In this document: positions 18,889 through 27,966 of the stretch, piece after piece
Layout of the letters: every line of letters starts with the position of its first letter
Position numbering within the stretch: the stretch's first letter is position 1
Assembly: GCA_017427065.1 (NCBI GenBank)
Contig: JAFRTL010000005.1
Location: 124,001-188,000, forward strand
Reading direction: 5' to 3'
Source of the DNA: Bacteroidaceae bacterium
Lineage (GTDB): Bacteria > Bacteroidota > Bacteroidia > Bacteroidales > Bacteroidaceae
Length of the DNA: 64,000 bases
The notes under the pieces: generated by a model
The model's input: only the letters and a program-made list of their open reading frames with translations
What the model was told of the DNA's origin: nothing
Databases searched by the model: none
Program-made: the position numbers and the translations under genes

Positions 18889-19748
18889 TTGGCTTCAAGA
18901 GGATTTTCAATCTCATCTGGAAGGGTAGGGAAGAAGTCGATGCCTGTAATCTCCTCCACTTCATCGATACTATAAGCCTTCCAAGGCTTGCGGGAATCGT
19001 TGTTTTGGAATACATAGCCGATGGCTTGAGGAGTCTGCTTGTTGACTATTAGAATCACTTTGAAGAAAGCATCTGGAACCACTACTTTATGTCTGCGTCC
19101 TATTGTCTCTGCATTATTGGCATCCTCAACAATGGGACCGCAAACCACATAGACTTTACCATAACGACGTGCCCATCGACGACAAGCGATCTCCAGATCG
19201 TTCCAGGTTTCCTTGTTGAGCTCATGGTCTTGCGGACAAATATTGGTCATGTAGAAGCATTCTTCCATGGCTGTGGCGTCATAGCGATTATCACCTGCAG
19301 GACACATGTGGCCACGATCGTATCCAGAACCACTGTAATCTCCGTAAGTCACAGCTCTGTCAGGATTGATTTCTGGATCTACATCGAAATAATCAGTGCG
19401 TTCGTATTTCTCAACCAATTCTTCTTTCGTGATGTCCCAAGCCACCCAATTCGGAATGTTCCATTTGGTATTGAAAGAAGCGGTATAATTGGTGCGCTTC
19501 AAGATGCGCTCAGAACGTCCTTGGATGCGTGCAGGAATCTCTACGCCTTGTAAGTTGTAAAAAGCATCACTCACACTTATTTCAGTGCTTGGTTGTTGCT
19601 CTAAAGGGATGGAGATTTCCGTCTGTACTGGCTCGTTGATGGAAGGTGCTGGTTCCACGGTTGCAGGTTTGTAGCCAAACAGTGCATAGAGCACCACTCC
19701 AATGAAAACGCAGATAGCAGTGAGTATTTTCTTCAGATTCTTTCGCAT
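18855..19748 (-). CDS. DNA/RNA non-specific endonuclease, membrane anchored
   Basis: A 297-residue sugar-non-specific nuclease of the NUC1/EndA family. The active-site motif DRGHMCPAGD carries the catalytic His, and the metal-binding Asn is likely in YMTNICPQDHELNKETW. Residues 10-27 form a single hydrophobic segment, so it is anchored in or exported through the inner membrane. A Pro/Glu-rich linker (about 30-62) leads to the nuclease domain. Such enzymes degrade nucleic acid outside the cytoplasm for nutrition or DNA handling. A TATCTTCG element (19774-19767) lies upstream. Confidence 0.93.
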   Translation of the reverse strand: MRKNLKKILTAICVFIGVVLYALFGYKPATVEPAPSINEPVQTEISIPLEQQPSTEISVSDAFYNLQGVEIPARIQGRSERILKRTNYTASFNTKWNIPNWVAWDITKEELVEKYERTDYFDVDPEINPDRAVTYGDYSGSGYDRGHMCPAGDNRYDATAMEECFYMTNICPQDHELNKETWNDLEIACRRWARRYGKVYVVCGPIVEDANNAETIGRRHKVVVPDAFFKVILIVNKQTPQAIGYVFQNNDSRKPWKAYSIDEVEEITGIDFFPTLPDEIENPLEANYDTSLWVWGN

Positions 19749-19787
19749 TATCTTCTATATTTGCTGCGAAGATACGAAAATAATCCA

Positions 19788-19795
19788 TATCTTTG
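19788..19795 (+). promoter_or_regulatory. -7 element upstream of rubrerythrin
   Basis: TATCTTTG, 32 bases before the rubrerythrin ATG; no clear -33 partner at the usual distance. Confidence 0.45.
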
Positions 19796-19827
19796 CTTTC
19801 AATAAATGACTAACTAATAAAAGAATT

Positions 19828-20403
19828 ATGAAAAGTGTAAAAGGAACTCAGACAGAAAAAAACCTGCTCACCTCATTTGCAGGTGAAAGTCAGGCTCGCA
19901 ATCGTTACACCTTCTTTGCTAGTGCTGCCAAGAAAGAAGGTTACGAGCAAATTTCAGCCATTTTTACAGAGACGGCTGAACAGGAGAAGGAGCATGCCAA
20001 GCGTATGTTCAAGTATTTGGAAGGTGGTGTAGTAGAGATTACAGCCTCATTCCCTGCTGGTGTGATTGGCAAGACACTCGATAATTTGAAGGCTGCAGCT
20101 GCTGGAGAGAATGAAGAATGGACAGAGGCTTATCCTCACTTTGCAGAGGTAGCTGATGCAGAGGGCTTCCCAGAGATTGCAGAGATGTATCGTTGCATCG
20201 CCATCGCAGAGAAGGGCCACGAGGAGCGTTATCGTGCCTTTATCAAGAACATTGAGGAAGGTACTGTTTTTGCTAAAGAAGAAGAGACCGTTTGGCAGTG
20301 CCGCAACTGTGGTTACATCCACGTAGGTAAGGAAGCTCCTGAAAGTTGTCCTGCTTGCAATCATCCACAGGCTTACTTTGAGGTAAAGAAGACCAATATG
20401 TAA
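19828..20403 (+). CDS. rbr: Rubrerythrin
   Basis: A cytoplasmic non-haem di-iron peroxidase that detoxifies hydrogen peroxide in anaerobes. The N-terminal ferritin-like part shows the iron ligands in [24 protein letters not shown] and AEKGHEERY. The C-terminal rubredoxin-like domain has [10 protein letters not shown] and [13 protein letters not shown] (two CxxC). 191 residues is standard. It is monocistronic with a bidirectional terminator behind it, and fits an obligate anaerobe. Confidence 0.97.
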   Translation: MKSVKGTQTEKNLLTSFAGESQARNRYTFFASAAKKEGYEQISAIFTETAEQEKEHAKRMFKYLEGGVVEITASFPAGVIGKTLDNLKAAAAGENEEWTEAYPHFAEVADAEGFPEIAEMYRCIAIAEKGHEERYRAFIKNIEEGTVFAKEEETVWQCRNCGYIHVGKEAPESCPACNHPQAYFEVKKTNM

Positions 20404-20453
20404 GATGTTAAACCGCAAATCTTGCGGCTTATGAACCGCAGTAAGGCTCAAAA

Positions 20454-20488
20454 AAGAAGATGGTCGCCAAAAAGCGACCATCTTTTCT
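20454..20488. terminator. Bidirectional terminator between rubrerythrin and miaB
   Basis: GATGGTCGC (20459-20467) pairs perfectly with GCGACCATC (20474-20482). An A-run precedes and a T-rich run follows, so it serves both converging genes. Confidence 0.85.
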
Positions 20489-21861
20489 TATTCTACTGCT
20501 TCTCCCATCAACGTTGCGGAAGAAGAATCAGTGATTCTGACTTTCACGAACTCGCCTATGTGATGGTTGCCTTTATCGAACACCACCATCTTGTTTTGTT
20601 CTGTGCGTCCACAGAGTTGGGCACGTGAGCGCTTAGAAAAGCCTTCTACCAATACGATATATTCTTTTCCAATGCACTTGGCATTCTGCTCAGCACTAAG
20701 GCGATTCTGTAACGCAATAATTTCATTAAGACGACGGATCTTCACATCTTCAGGTACATTATCAGGCAGGTGTTTGGCTGCATAAGTGCCACTGCGCTCA
20801 GAGTACTTGAACATGAAGGCGGCATCGTAGGCGCATTCCTCCATCAGTGAAAGCGACTCCTGGTGATCTTCCTCCGTTTCAGAGTGAAATCCGCAGAAAA
20901 TGTCTGTAGAGATGCCACAATCAGGAATAATACGACGGATGGCAGCCATACGATCGAGATACCATTCACGCGTATATTTTCGATTCATCAGTTTAAGGAT
21001 GCGATTACTGCCGCTTTGTACAGGTAGGTGGATGTGCTTGCATACATTAGGATACTGTGCAATGACTTCCAAAGTCTCATCACACATGTCCTTCGGATGC
21101 GAGGTAGTAAAGCGAATGCGGGTTTGTGGAGCAGCCTCTGCTACAATGCGCAACAAAGCGGGGAAGTTCACCACTTCACCATCTGCTTTCTCGAAGTGGT
21201 AACTATCAACATTCTGTCCAAGCAGGATGATTTCCTTGTAGCCTTTTTCTACCAGGTCGTTCACTTCCTTCAAGATACTTTCCACATCACGACTGCGCTC
21301 ACGTCCGCGGGTATAAGGCACGATACAGTAAGTGCAGAAATTGTTGCATCCACGGGTAATGCTTACGAAACCAGAAATGCGATTGCCTCCAATACGTGAA
21401 GGAATCACATCCTTGTAGGTCTCAGTCTTAGAGAGTTCCACATTGATGGCTTTCTCTCCATTCTCCACAGCAGCAATCAGTTCTGGCAGATTCAGATAGG
21501 CATCGGGACCCACCACGAGATCAGCATGGTGCTTTGTGATAAGATCGTCTTTGATATGCTCGGCCATGCAACCCAGTACTCCAATGATAAGGCCGTTCTT
21601 ACGCTTGCCCTTCAAAGAGCGGAAATACTCCAGACGATTGTAAATTTTCTGTTCGGCATTCTCACGTACAGAGCATGTGTTCATAAAGACGGCATCAGCT
21701 TCATCCAGTGTCTCTGCCACTTCATAACCAGCCATTTTCATAATGCTAGCTACAACCTCACTATCTGCCACGTTCATTTGGCATCCATAGGTTTCGATGA
21801 AAAGCTTCTTGCTCCCCTTTTCAGTCGCAGATTTTAAGTCTACTCCCGTATCTTTTTTCAT
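20488..21861 (-). CDS. miaB: tRNA-2-methylthio-N6-dimethylallyladenosine synthase MiaB
   Basis: A radical SAM methylthiotransferase that modifies A37 of tRNAs reading UNN codons. The start at 21861 (MKKDTGVD) is preferred; the open frame runs 23 codons further but over the TATCTTTG element at 21897-21890. The UPF0004 domain has YGCQMNVADSE and MNTCSVRENAE, the radical SAM motif is CNNFCTYC, and the C-terminal TRAM domain ends in FVKVRITDSSSATLMGEAV. The 457-residue length is normal. The ribosomal homologue RimO lacks the MiaB-type N-terminus seen here. Confidence 0.95.
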   Translation of the reverse strand: MKKDTGVDLKSATEKGSKKLFIETYGCQMNVADSEVVASIMKMAGYEVAETLDEADAVFMNTCSVRENAEQKIYNRLEYFRSLKGKRKNGLIIGVLGCMAEHIKDDLITKHHADLVVGPDAYLNLPELIAAVENGEKAINVELSKTETYKDVIPSRIGGNRISGFVSITRGCNNFCTYCIVPYTRGRERSRDVESILKEVNDLVEKGYKEIILLGQNVDSYHFEKADGEVVNFPALLRIVAEAAPQTRIRFTTSHPKDMCDETLEVIAQYPNVCKHIHLPVQSGSNRILKLMNRKYTREWYLDRMAAIRRIIPDCGISTDIFCGFHSETEEDHQESLSLMEECAYDAAFMFKYSERSGTYAAKHLPDNVPEDVKIRRLNEIIALQNRLSAEQNAKCIGKEYIVLVEGFSKRSRAQLCGRTEQNKMVVFDKGNHHIGEFVKVRITDSSSATLMGEAVE

Positions 21862-22134
21862 ATAACTAATGTATGGTTGAATTTTGGTGCAAAGATAATA
21901 CAAACTAGATGCAGAATAAAATCTGCCCACCTATTTTTTACTCGTGTAATAGTCTTCAGATAGGTAAAGACAGGACTGCGATGTCAAATCCAAACAAAAA
22001 TTGTTTATTCTCTGACAAAAGTAAAACTTACAAACTGATAGTTTATATGGCTATTTTGTTAAATAATCTAAATTTTAGGCACTTTTTCTTTCAGTCTTTT
22101 ATTGTTTCGGAAAATATGCTTAACTTTGCATCGG

Positions 22135-22213
22135 AGAAAAAATTAGATTTTTTCATAGTTAAGGTTTAGGTTAAAATTGGAAGGAGGGTAGTTGTGAAAC
22201 TGCCCTTTTTTTT
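22135..22213 (+). ncRNA. Candidate small RNA related to the one at 17674
   Basis: A TAACTTTG element (22121-22128) precedes and a terminator (22186-22213) ends this non-coding unit of about 80 bases. It carries TTTTTCATAG (22149-22158), TTAAGGTT and AGGTT (22159-22171), the same order as in 17674-17734. The -33 element is poor (TTG at 22102, spacing 16). It could also be read as a leader, but the terminator separates it from the gene at 22283, which has its own promoter. Confidence 0.45.
22186..22213 (+). terminator. Rho-independent terminator
   Basis: GGGTAGTT (22186-22193) pairs with AACTGCCC (22198-22205, one G-U), followed by eight T. Confidence 0.82.
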
Positions 22214-22222
22214 GTTCTTCAC

Positions 22223-22253
22223 TTGTGTAAAAGAAAATATCTCTCTATATTTG
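22223..22253 (+). promoter_or_regulatory. Promoter of the 118-residue membrane protein
   Basis: TTG (22223-22225), a 20-base spacer and TATATTTG (22246-22253), 29 bases ahead of the ATG. Confidence 0.68.
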
Positions 22254-22282
22254 CTTATCGAAAGTTTTAAAACGCAGGAATT

Positions 22283-22639
22283 ATGGATGACGGACTTTTC
22301 GGATTTATCATATTTGTATGCGTCATGGTAGCAAGTATTGCCTACCAGAAACGTAAGTTGGCCATGGAAGAAGCTGCCGAGGAAGAGAAGTCTGCTCCTA
22401 CTCCAAAGGTTATCATCAAGGATCTTACTAAACCACGTACGAAAGCCACTACCATAAAACAACCAAAGAAACCAACATTCCAGCCCTCATCCGATTTTAT
22501 TGGGCGCAACAACTATGTGAAGGATGAACTGAAGGCGCCTGTAGAAAAACAAGTGGAGAAATCTGAATATGCCTTTGAATCATTGGATGAGGTGAAGAAG
22601 GCTTTCGTATGGTCTGAAATCCTAAAGCGTAAGTATTGA
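22283..22639 (+). CDS. Hypothetical single-TM protein, 118 residues
   Basis: An N-terminal hydrophobic helix (about 5-21, FGFIIFVCVMVASIAY) is followed by a charged acidic stretch (MEEAAEEEKS), a Lys/Pro-rich middle and a C-terminal helix-like segment (FESLDEVKKAFVWSEILKRKY). It has its own good promoter. The C-terminal EVKKAFVWSEIL pattern looks conserved but I do not recognise the family. The gene converges with the acyl-CoA synthetase with 19 bases between stops. Confidence 0.7.
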   Translation: MDDGLFGFIIFVCVMVASIAYQKRKLAMEEAAEEEKSAPTPKVIIKDLTKPRTKATTIKQPKKPTFQPSSDFIGRNNYVKDELKAPVEKQVEKSEYAFESLDEVKKAFVWSEILKRKY

Positions 22640-22658
22640 ATCTTCTAAGATTCTGTCC

Positions 22659-24308
22659 TTATATGATATCTATTCCTCTCTCTTTACAAAGCTGCACACT
22701 CATTTCACGTAGTTTGTATTTTTGAACCTTACCACTGCCTGTCAGTGGAAATTCCTTGACGAAGAAGATGTACTTTGGCACTTTGTAACGAGCTATTTGT
22801 CCGTTGCAGAAGTCGCTTATATCCGCCTCTTGCAGGGTGCATCCCTCTTTCAGCAGTATAAAGGCCCCTACCTGTTCGCCATATTTCTTCGAAGGCACGC
22901 CCACTACCTGCACCATCTTGATTTCAGGCATACTCTCAAGATAGGATTCTATTTCGATGGGATAGATGTTTTCACCCCCTCGGATAATCATGTCCTTAAT
23001 GCGACCAGTTACATGGAAGTTGCCATCTTCATCCTTGAATCCTAAGTCCCCACTATGCAGCCAGTGGTCCTTATCTATCAGTTGTGCTGTGGCAATGGGG
23101 TCCTTGTAGTAGCCTAACATGTTGTTGTAACCACGATTACACAGTTCTCCTTCCACGCCTACAGGACATTCGTTGCCTTCAGGATCCAGTACTTTTACCT
23201 CTATGTGCTCGAAGACACGCCCCACTGTATTGGCACGCACCTCCAGCGGATCGTTCCACCATGTCTGCGTCATGCCAGGTGATGCCTCAGTGAGTCCATA
23301 TTCGCTGGTGACAATCATGTGCATGCGTTGCTCTACCTCTTTAATAAGGTCGATAGGGCAGAGTGATCCAGCCATGATGCCAGCATGCAGACTGGTAAGG
23401 TCGAAGAGGTCGAACATAGGATGGTGGAGCAAGTTGATATACATGGTAGGGACACCGAATAACGATGTACAGCGTTCCTTGTGAATGCTTGCTAATACCA
23501 GTAGCGGATCGAAGCGCTTGGTGATGACCATGGTACAGCCATGCGTGAGGCAGTTGAGCACAGACAATACGAGTCCGAAGCAATGAAACAATGGCACACA
23601 GATGCAAAGCTTGGTGTTCTGTGTGAAATCCAGATGTTTGCCTGTAGAGAATCCGTTGTTACAGATACCATAATGTGTCAGAGTGGCACCTTTGGGGAAT
23701 CCTGTGGTGCCGCTGGTGTACTGAATGTTGATGGCATCGTGACAGTTACAAGCATTCTTGGCTTTCTGATAAGTGCCTTCTCCGATGGTCAAACCTAGGA
23801 GCATCAGTTCATTGAGGGTGTACATGCCTTTATGCTGCTCTGTACCCATATAGACCACTGCTTTCATGTTGGGAAAGCGAACACTGTCAAGTTGCCCACG
23901 TCCCTGTGTGCGCAGTTCTGGCAGCATTTGGTAAGTCATATCCAGGAAGTTGTTGTCTTTCTCATGCTCTACGATGCAGAGCACTTCCATGTCTGACATC
24001 AAGCAGAGGTCTTCTATCTCAAACTGTTTGAAATTAGTATTTACGGTAATGGTGATGGCTCCTATCTTGGAGCAAGCAAAGAACATCGTATTCCAATCTG
24101 GCACATTGCTGGCCCAAATGCCCACATGCGTGCCTTTCTTTACACCAATGGACATCAGTCCTTTGGCTAAACTATCCACACGCTCATTGAACTTTCGGAA
24201 TGTCCATCGCAAGTCGCGATCTGAATAGATGATAAACTCTTTGTCTGGGGTCTTAGCTGCCCAGTATTCCAGCCATTGACCTATGGTTCTTTCAGATAAT
24301 TGCCACAT
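22659..24308 (-). CDS. AMP-binding acyl-CoA synthetase
   Basis: A 549-residue ANL-superfamily ligase that activates a carboxylic acid, probably a fatty acid, through an acyl-AMP to acyl-CoA. The P-loop-like motif YTSGTTGFPKGATLTH, the YGLTEASPGMT motif, the hinge HSGDLGFKDEDGNFHVTGRIKD and the C-terminal catalytic Lys in PLTGSGKVQKYKLRE are all present. Substrate length cannot be read from sequence. It has no fatty-acid genes around it. A TATCTTTG element (24344-24337) lies 29 bases upstream of the ATG. Confidence 0.92.
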   Translation of the reverse strand: MWQLSERTIGQWLEYWAAKTPDKEFIIYSDRDLRWTFRKFNERVDSLAKGLMSIGVKKGTHVGIWASNVPDWNTMFFACSKIGAITITVNTNFKQFEIEDLCLMSDMEVLCIVEHEKDNNFLDMTYQMLPELRTQGRGQLDSVRFPNMKAVVYMGTEQHKGMYTLNELMLLGLTIGEGTYQKAKNACNCHDAINIQYTSGTTGFPKGATLTHYGICNNGFSTGKHLDFTQNTKLCICVPLFHCFGLVLSVLNCLTHGCTMVITKRFDPLLVLASIHKERCTSLFGVPTMYINLLHHPMFDLFDLTSLHAGIMAGSLCPIDLIKEVEQRMHMIVTSEYGLTEASPGMTQTWWNDPLEVRANTVGRVFEHIEVKVLDPEGNECPVGVEGELCNRGYNNMLGYYKDPIATAQLIDKDHWLHSGDLGFKDEDGNFHVTGRIKDMIIRGGENIYPIEIESYLESMPEIKMVQVVGVPSKKYGEQVGAFILLKEGCTLQEADISDFCNGQIARYKVPKYIFFVKEFPLTGSGKVQKYKLREMSVQLCKERGIDII

Positions 24309-24363
24309 AATCTTCTTTGTCTTTTGTTTGTGGCAACAAAGATACGGAGATAATAATGCGTAG

Positions 24364-24400
24364 AAGTCGCGATTTGTGAAAGGATGTTAAATCGCGACTT
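24364..24400. repeat. Perfect 12-bp inverted repeat
   Basis: AAGTCGCGATTT (24364-24375) and AAATCGCGACTT (24389-24400) are exact inverted copies around a 13-base loop. It lies between the start of the acyl-CoA synthetase gene and the end of dacB. Neither side has a T-run, so it is not a textbook terminator; it may be an operator or an RNA hairpin. Confidence 0.7.
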
Positions 24401-24421
24401 AATAATTTGAAAAAAGAGTAT

Positions 24422-25855
24422 TTAAGGTAGGAGGTTAGTCGTAATTAATACATCGCAAAGTTTATCTTGAAAGTTCCTTGCCGCTTGTGATGACAAGGAA
24501 TTTTGATTCATGATGGCAAAAGCTAAGTCGTGTCCATTCTTGTTTCTAAGATAGCCTGCTAGACAATTTACAGCAGTATAGGAGCCAGTCTTTGCATGCA
24601 CTACATTATACGAAGGAGTACCCTTACGCATACGGGTCTTAAGGGTGCCATCAATGCCTCCGATAGGGAGTGCCTTCAACAAGCGTTGATAGATGGATTT
24701 ATTGGTATAAGCGTATCTTAAGAATGCTACCAACAACTGGGGTGAAAGATAATCGTAGTTAGAAAGTCCACAACCATCCACCAATCTATAATTATCGGCT
24801 TTCAATCCCAAGCGACCAATCAGTTTCTTGATGGCATCAGTCCCATCAGATGCGGAGAGATGTTTTTTGCCTGTGGATTGAGCAGCTATTCTGTAAAGCA
24901 TGGCTTCAGCATTCAGGTTGTCGCTCTCCTTTAGCATCTGATCGAGTACATCCTGCATGGGGGTGAGAAAGACCATCAATTGTTTGCAGCTTTTAGAGGG
25001 TCGTTCTTTGTAGCCATATCCCTCTGCCACTACTACGCCACGCGTCTTCAGTTGATCAAGCAGGGTATGCATAAAGAAGTCTTGCGAGCGATACATGTTG
25101 ATGCTCGCAGTGCCTCTGTTGCTTATGTTACCACTCACGATGATGTGATTGTCGTTTTCCAACCATCCGCGTGTTACCTTGAAAGCACCAGCTTTAGTCT
25201 GTTTGCTTACTGTCTGGTTACTGATGGTGTAGTAGGTTGATGTTGGCGTGGCTACAAGACGTGCTTTTTCCCCCGCATTGCCAGCCGTAGCCGTGATTTT
25301 CACAGCACCCTTATTCAGCATCAAAGGCGACAAATAGGGCTGGAAAGCTTCAGGATTATCATCCCACAGCCATCCGCTGCCCCAATAAAGAGAATCTTTC
25401 ATGGAGACATCGCCAAAGACATGGCCCTCGATGTGCTTAACTTTCAGGGAAGCAATGGTATCTGCAAAGAGACTCAGTGCCTCCTCATCGAATTCTGGGT
25501 CGAAGCCTCCCACCACATAGACATTGCCAAAGAGGGTGTCTTGCTTGATTTCCCCATCATACCACAATTCTGTGCGAAAAGGCTCCTCGCTTTGTGGCAG
25601 GGAGAGAGCCGTGATGGAGGTCAGCAGTTTCATGGTGGAAGCAGGGCGCCCCAGCATTTCTGACTGGTATTCATAGGAGGCTTTGCCACTCGTGAGGTCA
25701 TAAACCATGATGCCCACATTGGAGCCACTAGGCAGATTCGCTTTTACCACACTGTCCAGATATAAGGTCAGAGCGTCAGTTTCCGTCTGTGTCTCCTGGG
25801 CTTGCATCAGCCAAGGCAGGAGCATGCATCCTATGAATACCAGTAGTTTTTTCAT
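24422..25855 (-). CDS. dacB: D-alanyl-D-alanine carboxypeptidase/endopeptidase (PBP4 type)
   Basis: A periplasmic low-molecular-weight class C penicillin-binding protein that trims or cuts peptidoglycan cross-links. A signal peptide (LLVFIGCMLLPWLMQAQ) precedes the three active-site motifs: SxxK as STMK at 73-76, SxN as SDN in KESDNLNAE near 312, and KTG at 422-424. The long insertion between SxxK and SxN is typical of PBP4. 477 residues is normal. The start lies one base after the stop of the M13 peptidase gene, so the two form an operon. Confidence 0.96.
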   Translation of the reverse strand: MKKLLVFIGCMLLPWLMQAQETQTETDALTLYLDSVVKANLPSGSNVGIMVYDLTSGKASYEYQSEMLGRPASTMKLLTSITALSLPQSEEPFRTELWYDGEIKQDTLFGNVYVVGGFDPEFDEEALSLFADTIASLKVKHIEGHVFGDVSMKDSLYWGSGWLWDDNPEAFQPYLSPLMLNKGAVKITATAGNAGEKARLVATPTSTYYTISNQTVSKQTKAGAFKVTRGWLENDNHIIVSGNISNRGTASINMYRSQDFFMHTLLDQLKTRGVVVAEGYGYKERPSKSCKQLMVFLTPMQDVLDQMLKESDNLNAEAMLYRIAAQSTGKKHLSASDGTDAIKKLIGRLGLKADNYRLVDGCGLSNYDYLSPQLLVAFLRYAYTNKSIYQRLLKALPIGGIDGTLKTRMRKGTPSYNVVHAKTGSYTAVNCLAGYLRNKNGHDLAFAIMNQNSLSSQAARNFQDKLCDVLITTNLLP

Positions 25856-25856
25856 C

Positions 25857-27893
25857 TTACCAAATCTTTACGCGATCTTCAGGTTTGCGCCACATACCGT
25901 CGCCCTCTTTCACATCCCATGCCTCAAAGAACGCATCGCAGTCCTGCAACGGACCCCATACTCTCCACTTGGCAGGAGAATGCTCGTTGCTCTTCACACG
26001 CATGGCGAGAGCCTCTGGACGCATCTGCACCATCCATGCTTGTGCATGTCCGAGGAAGAAGCGCTGCAGTGGGGTATAACCACCTATAATAACGTTGTTC
26101 TTATACTGTTCCGTCTTCTTGAAGGCATCCAGACCTACCATAAGGCCACCTAAATCGCCTATGTTCTCACCAGCAGTAAGGGCACCGTTGATGAAAAGCC
26201 CTGGTTGCACTTCGTAGCTGTTGAACTGGTCGATGATCTGTTGCGTCTTGGCTTCGAACTTGGCACGGTCTTCCTCGCTCCACCAGTTAGAGAGGTTGCC
26301 CTCAGCATCGAACTGACTACCCTCATCGTCGAATCCATGACTCACTTCATGTCCGAAGGTACTGCCACCAATGATAGCGTAAAGCACGGCATCATCAGGC
26401 ATACGGCCTTCGAAGCCAGGTACGATGATGTTGCATCCAGGGATGCAGATTTCATTGTTTGATGGGCTATAGTAAGCATTGTAAGTATGTGGCTGCATGT
26501 GCCATTCCGTGCGATCTACAGGCTTGCCATAGCGATCTATCATGCGGGCAGTGCTCCACTTTGAGGCGTTGATGGCATTCTGCACGAAGGAGTTGCGTGT
26601 GATTTTCAGAGCGCTGAGGTCCTTCCACTGGTCTGGGTAAGCCAACTTCATGTTGACAGCTTCCAACTTCTGCAGAGCTTTTTCCTTGGTGGCATCACTC
26701 ATCCAGTCCAAGGCACGAATGTGCTCTGCAAAGGTTTCCTTAATATTCTTACCAATCTCCACGAACTTCTCCTTAGTGCCTGCAGGGAGATATTTGGCTA
26801 CGTATTCCTGACCAATAAGGTCGCCCAGGATACTGTTGGTGATGCTCACTGTGCGCTTCCAGCGTGGACGTGGTTCCTCTACACCATTCAGGGCCTTAGA
26901 GAAGAAATTGAAGCTCAGCATGTAGGTATTGTCGTCTAGATAGCTGGTCAGACCATTGATATACTTAAACTTCAGATAGTCCTTCCAAGCATCGATGTCG
27001 TACTGCTTCAGTGTCTTGTTCAGAGCAGTGAAGAATTCAGGTTGACCAACGTCGATGGTATCTACATTCTGCAAACCAAACTCCTTCAGATAAGCGGTGA
27101 AGTCGAAATCGGGAGCCAACTTCTGCACCTCCTTGAAAGGCAGTGGGTGATAGTTCTCGTAAGGGTCGCGCAGATCCTCGCGCTTGCGAGAAGCCTGTGC
27201 CAATGAGGTTTCCACTGCCAGCAACTGCTGTGCAGATACCTTTGCTTTCGCCTCATCATAGCCTAAGATCTGGAAAATGCCCTGAACATACTCCACGAAC
27301 TTGGCGCGAATCTCCTTGGAGTTGGCGTCGTCCTCTACATAGTAACGACGATCGGGCATAGAGAGGCCGCCTTGTGAGAGGCTGGCTGTATTCTTACTGC
27401 TGTTCTTGGTGTCCTGTCCGATACCGAAGCGGAACATCGGAGAACCTGAGATAGTAGAAACATAAGCCACCATCGCAGGTAGTTCTTTGAGGTTCTTCAC
27501 AGCATCAATCTTGGCAAGATCGGGTTGCAGGTCCTTGATGCCGTTTTGGTTGATAGTCACGCTGTCCATACCACTGAAGTAAAGGTCGCCTATCTTTTGC
27601 ATGTTGCTGCCTTCAGGTGCTCCAGCTTCCATTGCCTCCAGGCAGATGTTGAATACTTGGGCGTCAACGGTATCGCCTACGGTCACAAAGATACCATTGC
27701 TGGTTTCAGAAGCAGGGATAGGATTCTGCTTGAACCACGCACCGTTGGCAAACTCGAAGAAATCGTCTTGAGGACGAACGGATGAGTCGATATGAGAAAT
27801 CAGAGGGTCTGATTCCTGCTGTTGCTGACAAGCGGTAAGTGTACCTGCCAAGAGGAGGCTTAGGCTTACCACATTCGATACTAACTTTTTCAT
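25857..27893 (-). CDS. pepO: M13 family metallopeptidase (PepO/neprilysin type), lipoprotein
   Basis: A 678-residue zinc endopeptidase acting on short peptides. The N-terminus is a lipoprotein signal (SLSLLLAGTLTAC), so it is membrane anchored. The catalytic motif HEVSH has His515, Glu516 and His519; the third ligand Glu is in GENIGDLGG. The C-terminus FFEAWDVKEGDGMWRKPEDRVKIW resembles the conserved M13 end (the usual CxVW is here VKIW without Cys). N-terminal substrate-gating domain starts at DDFFEFANGAWFKQNPIP. It is upstream of dacB in the same operon. Confidence 0.96.
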   Translation of the reverse strand: MKKLVSNVVSLSLLLAGTLTACQQQQESDPLISHIDSSVRPQDDFFEFANGAWFKQNPIPASETSNGIFVTVGDTVDAQVFNICLEAMEAGAPEGSNMQKIGDLYFSGMDSVTINQNGIKDLQPDLAKIDAVKNLKELPAMVAYVSTISGSPMFRFGIGQDTKNSSKNTASLSQGGLSMPDRRYYVEDDANSKEIRAKFVEYVQGIFQILGYDEAKAKVSAQQLLAVETSLAQASRKREDLRDPYENYHPLPFKEVQKLAPDFDFTAYLKEFGLQNVDTIDVGQPEFFTALNKTLKQYDIDAWKDYLKFKYINGLTSYLDDNTYMLSFNFFSKALNGVEEPRPRWKRTVSITNSILGDLIGQEYVAKYLPAGTKEKFVEIGKNIKETFAEHIRALDWMSDATKEKALQKLEAVNMKLAYPDQWKDLSALKITRNSFVQNAINASKWSTARMIDRYGKPVDRTEWHMQPHTYNAYYSPSNNEICIPGCNIIVPGFEGRMPDDAVLYAIIGGSTFGHEVSHGFDDEGSQFDAEGNLSNWWSEEDRAKFEAKTQQIIDQFNSYEVQPGLFINGALTAGENIGDLGGLMVGLDAFKKTEQYKNNVIIGGYTPLQRFFLGHAQAWMVQMRPEALAMRVKSNEHSPAKWRVWGPLQDCDAFFEAWDVKEGDGMWRKPEDRVKIW

Positions 27894-27966
27894 TTGTTTA
27901 TTTTTATTTGTTTTACTTTTCTTTCAGTTCCCTCCACTAAGATAGGGTGGTAGGGAGAGGTATGTT

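Noticed and set aside
21909-22169. 86-codon plus-strand frame upstream of the small RNA at 22135
   Set aside because: No ribosome-binding site, rare composition, and it runs across the -7 element and small-RNA body.
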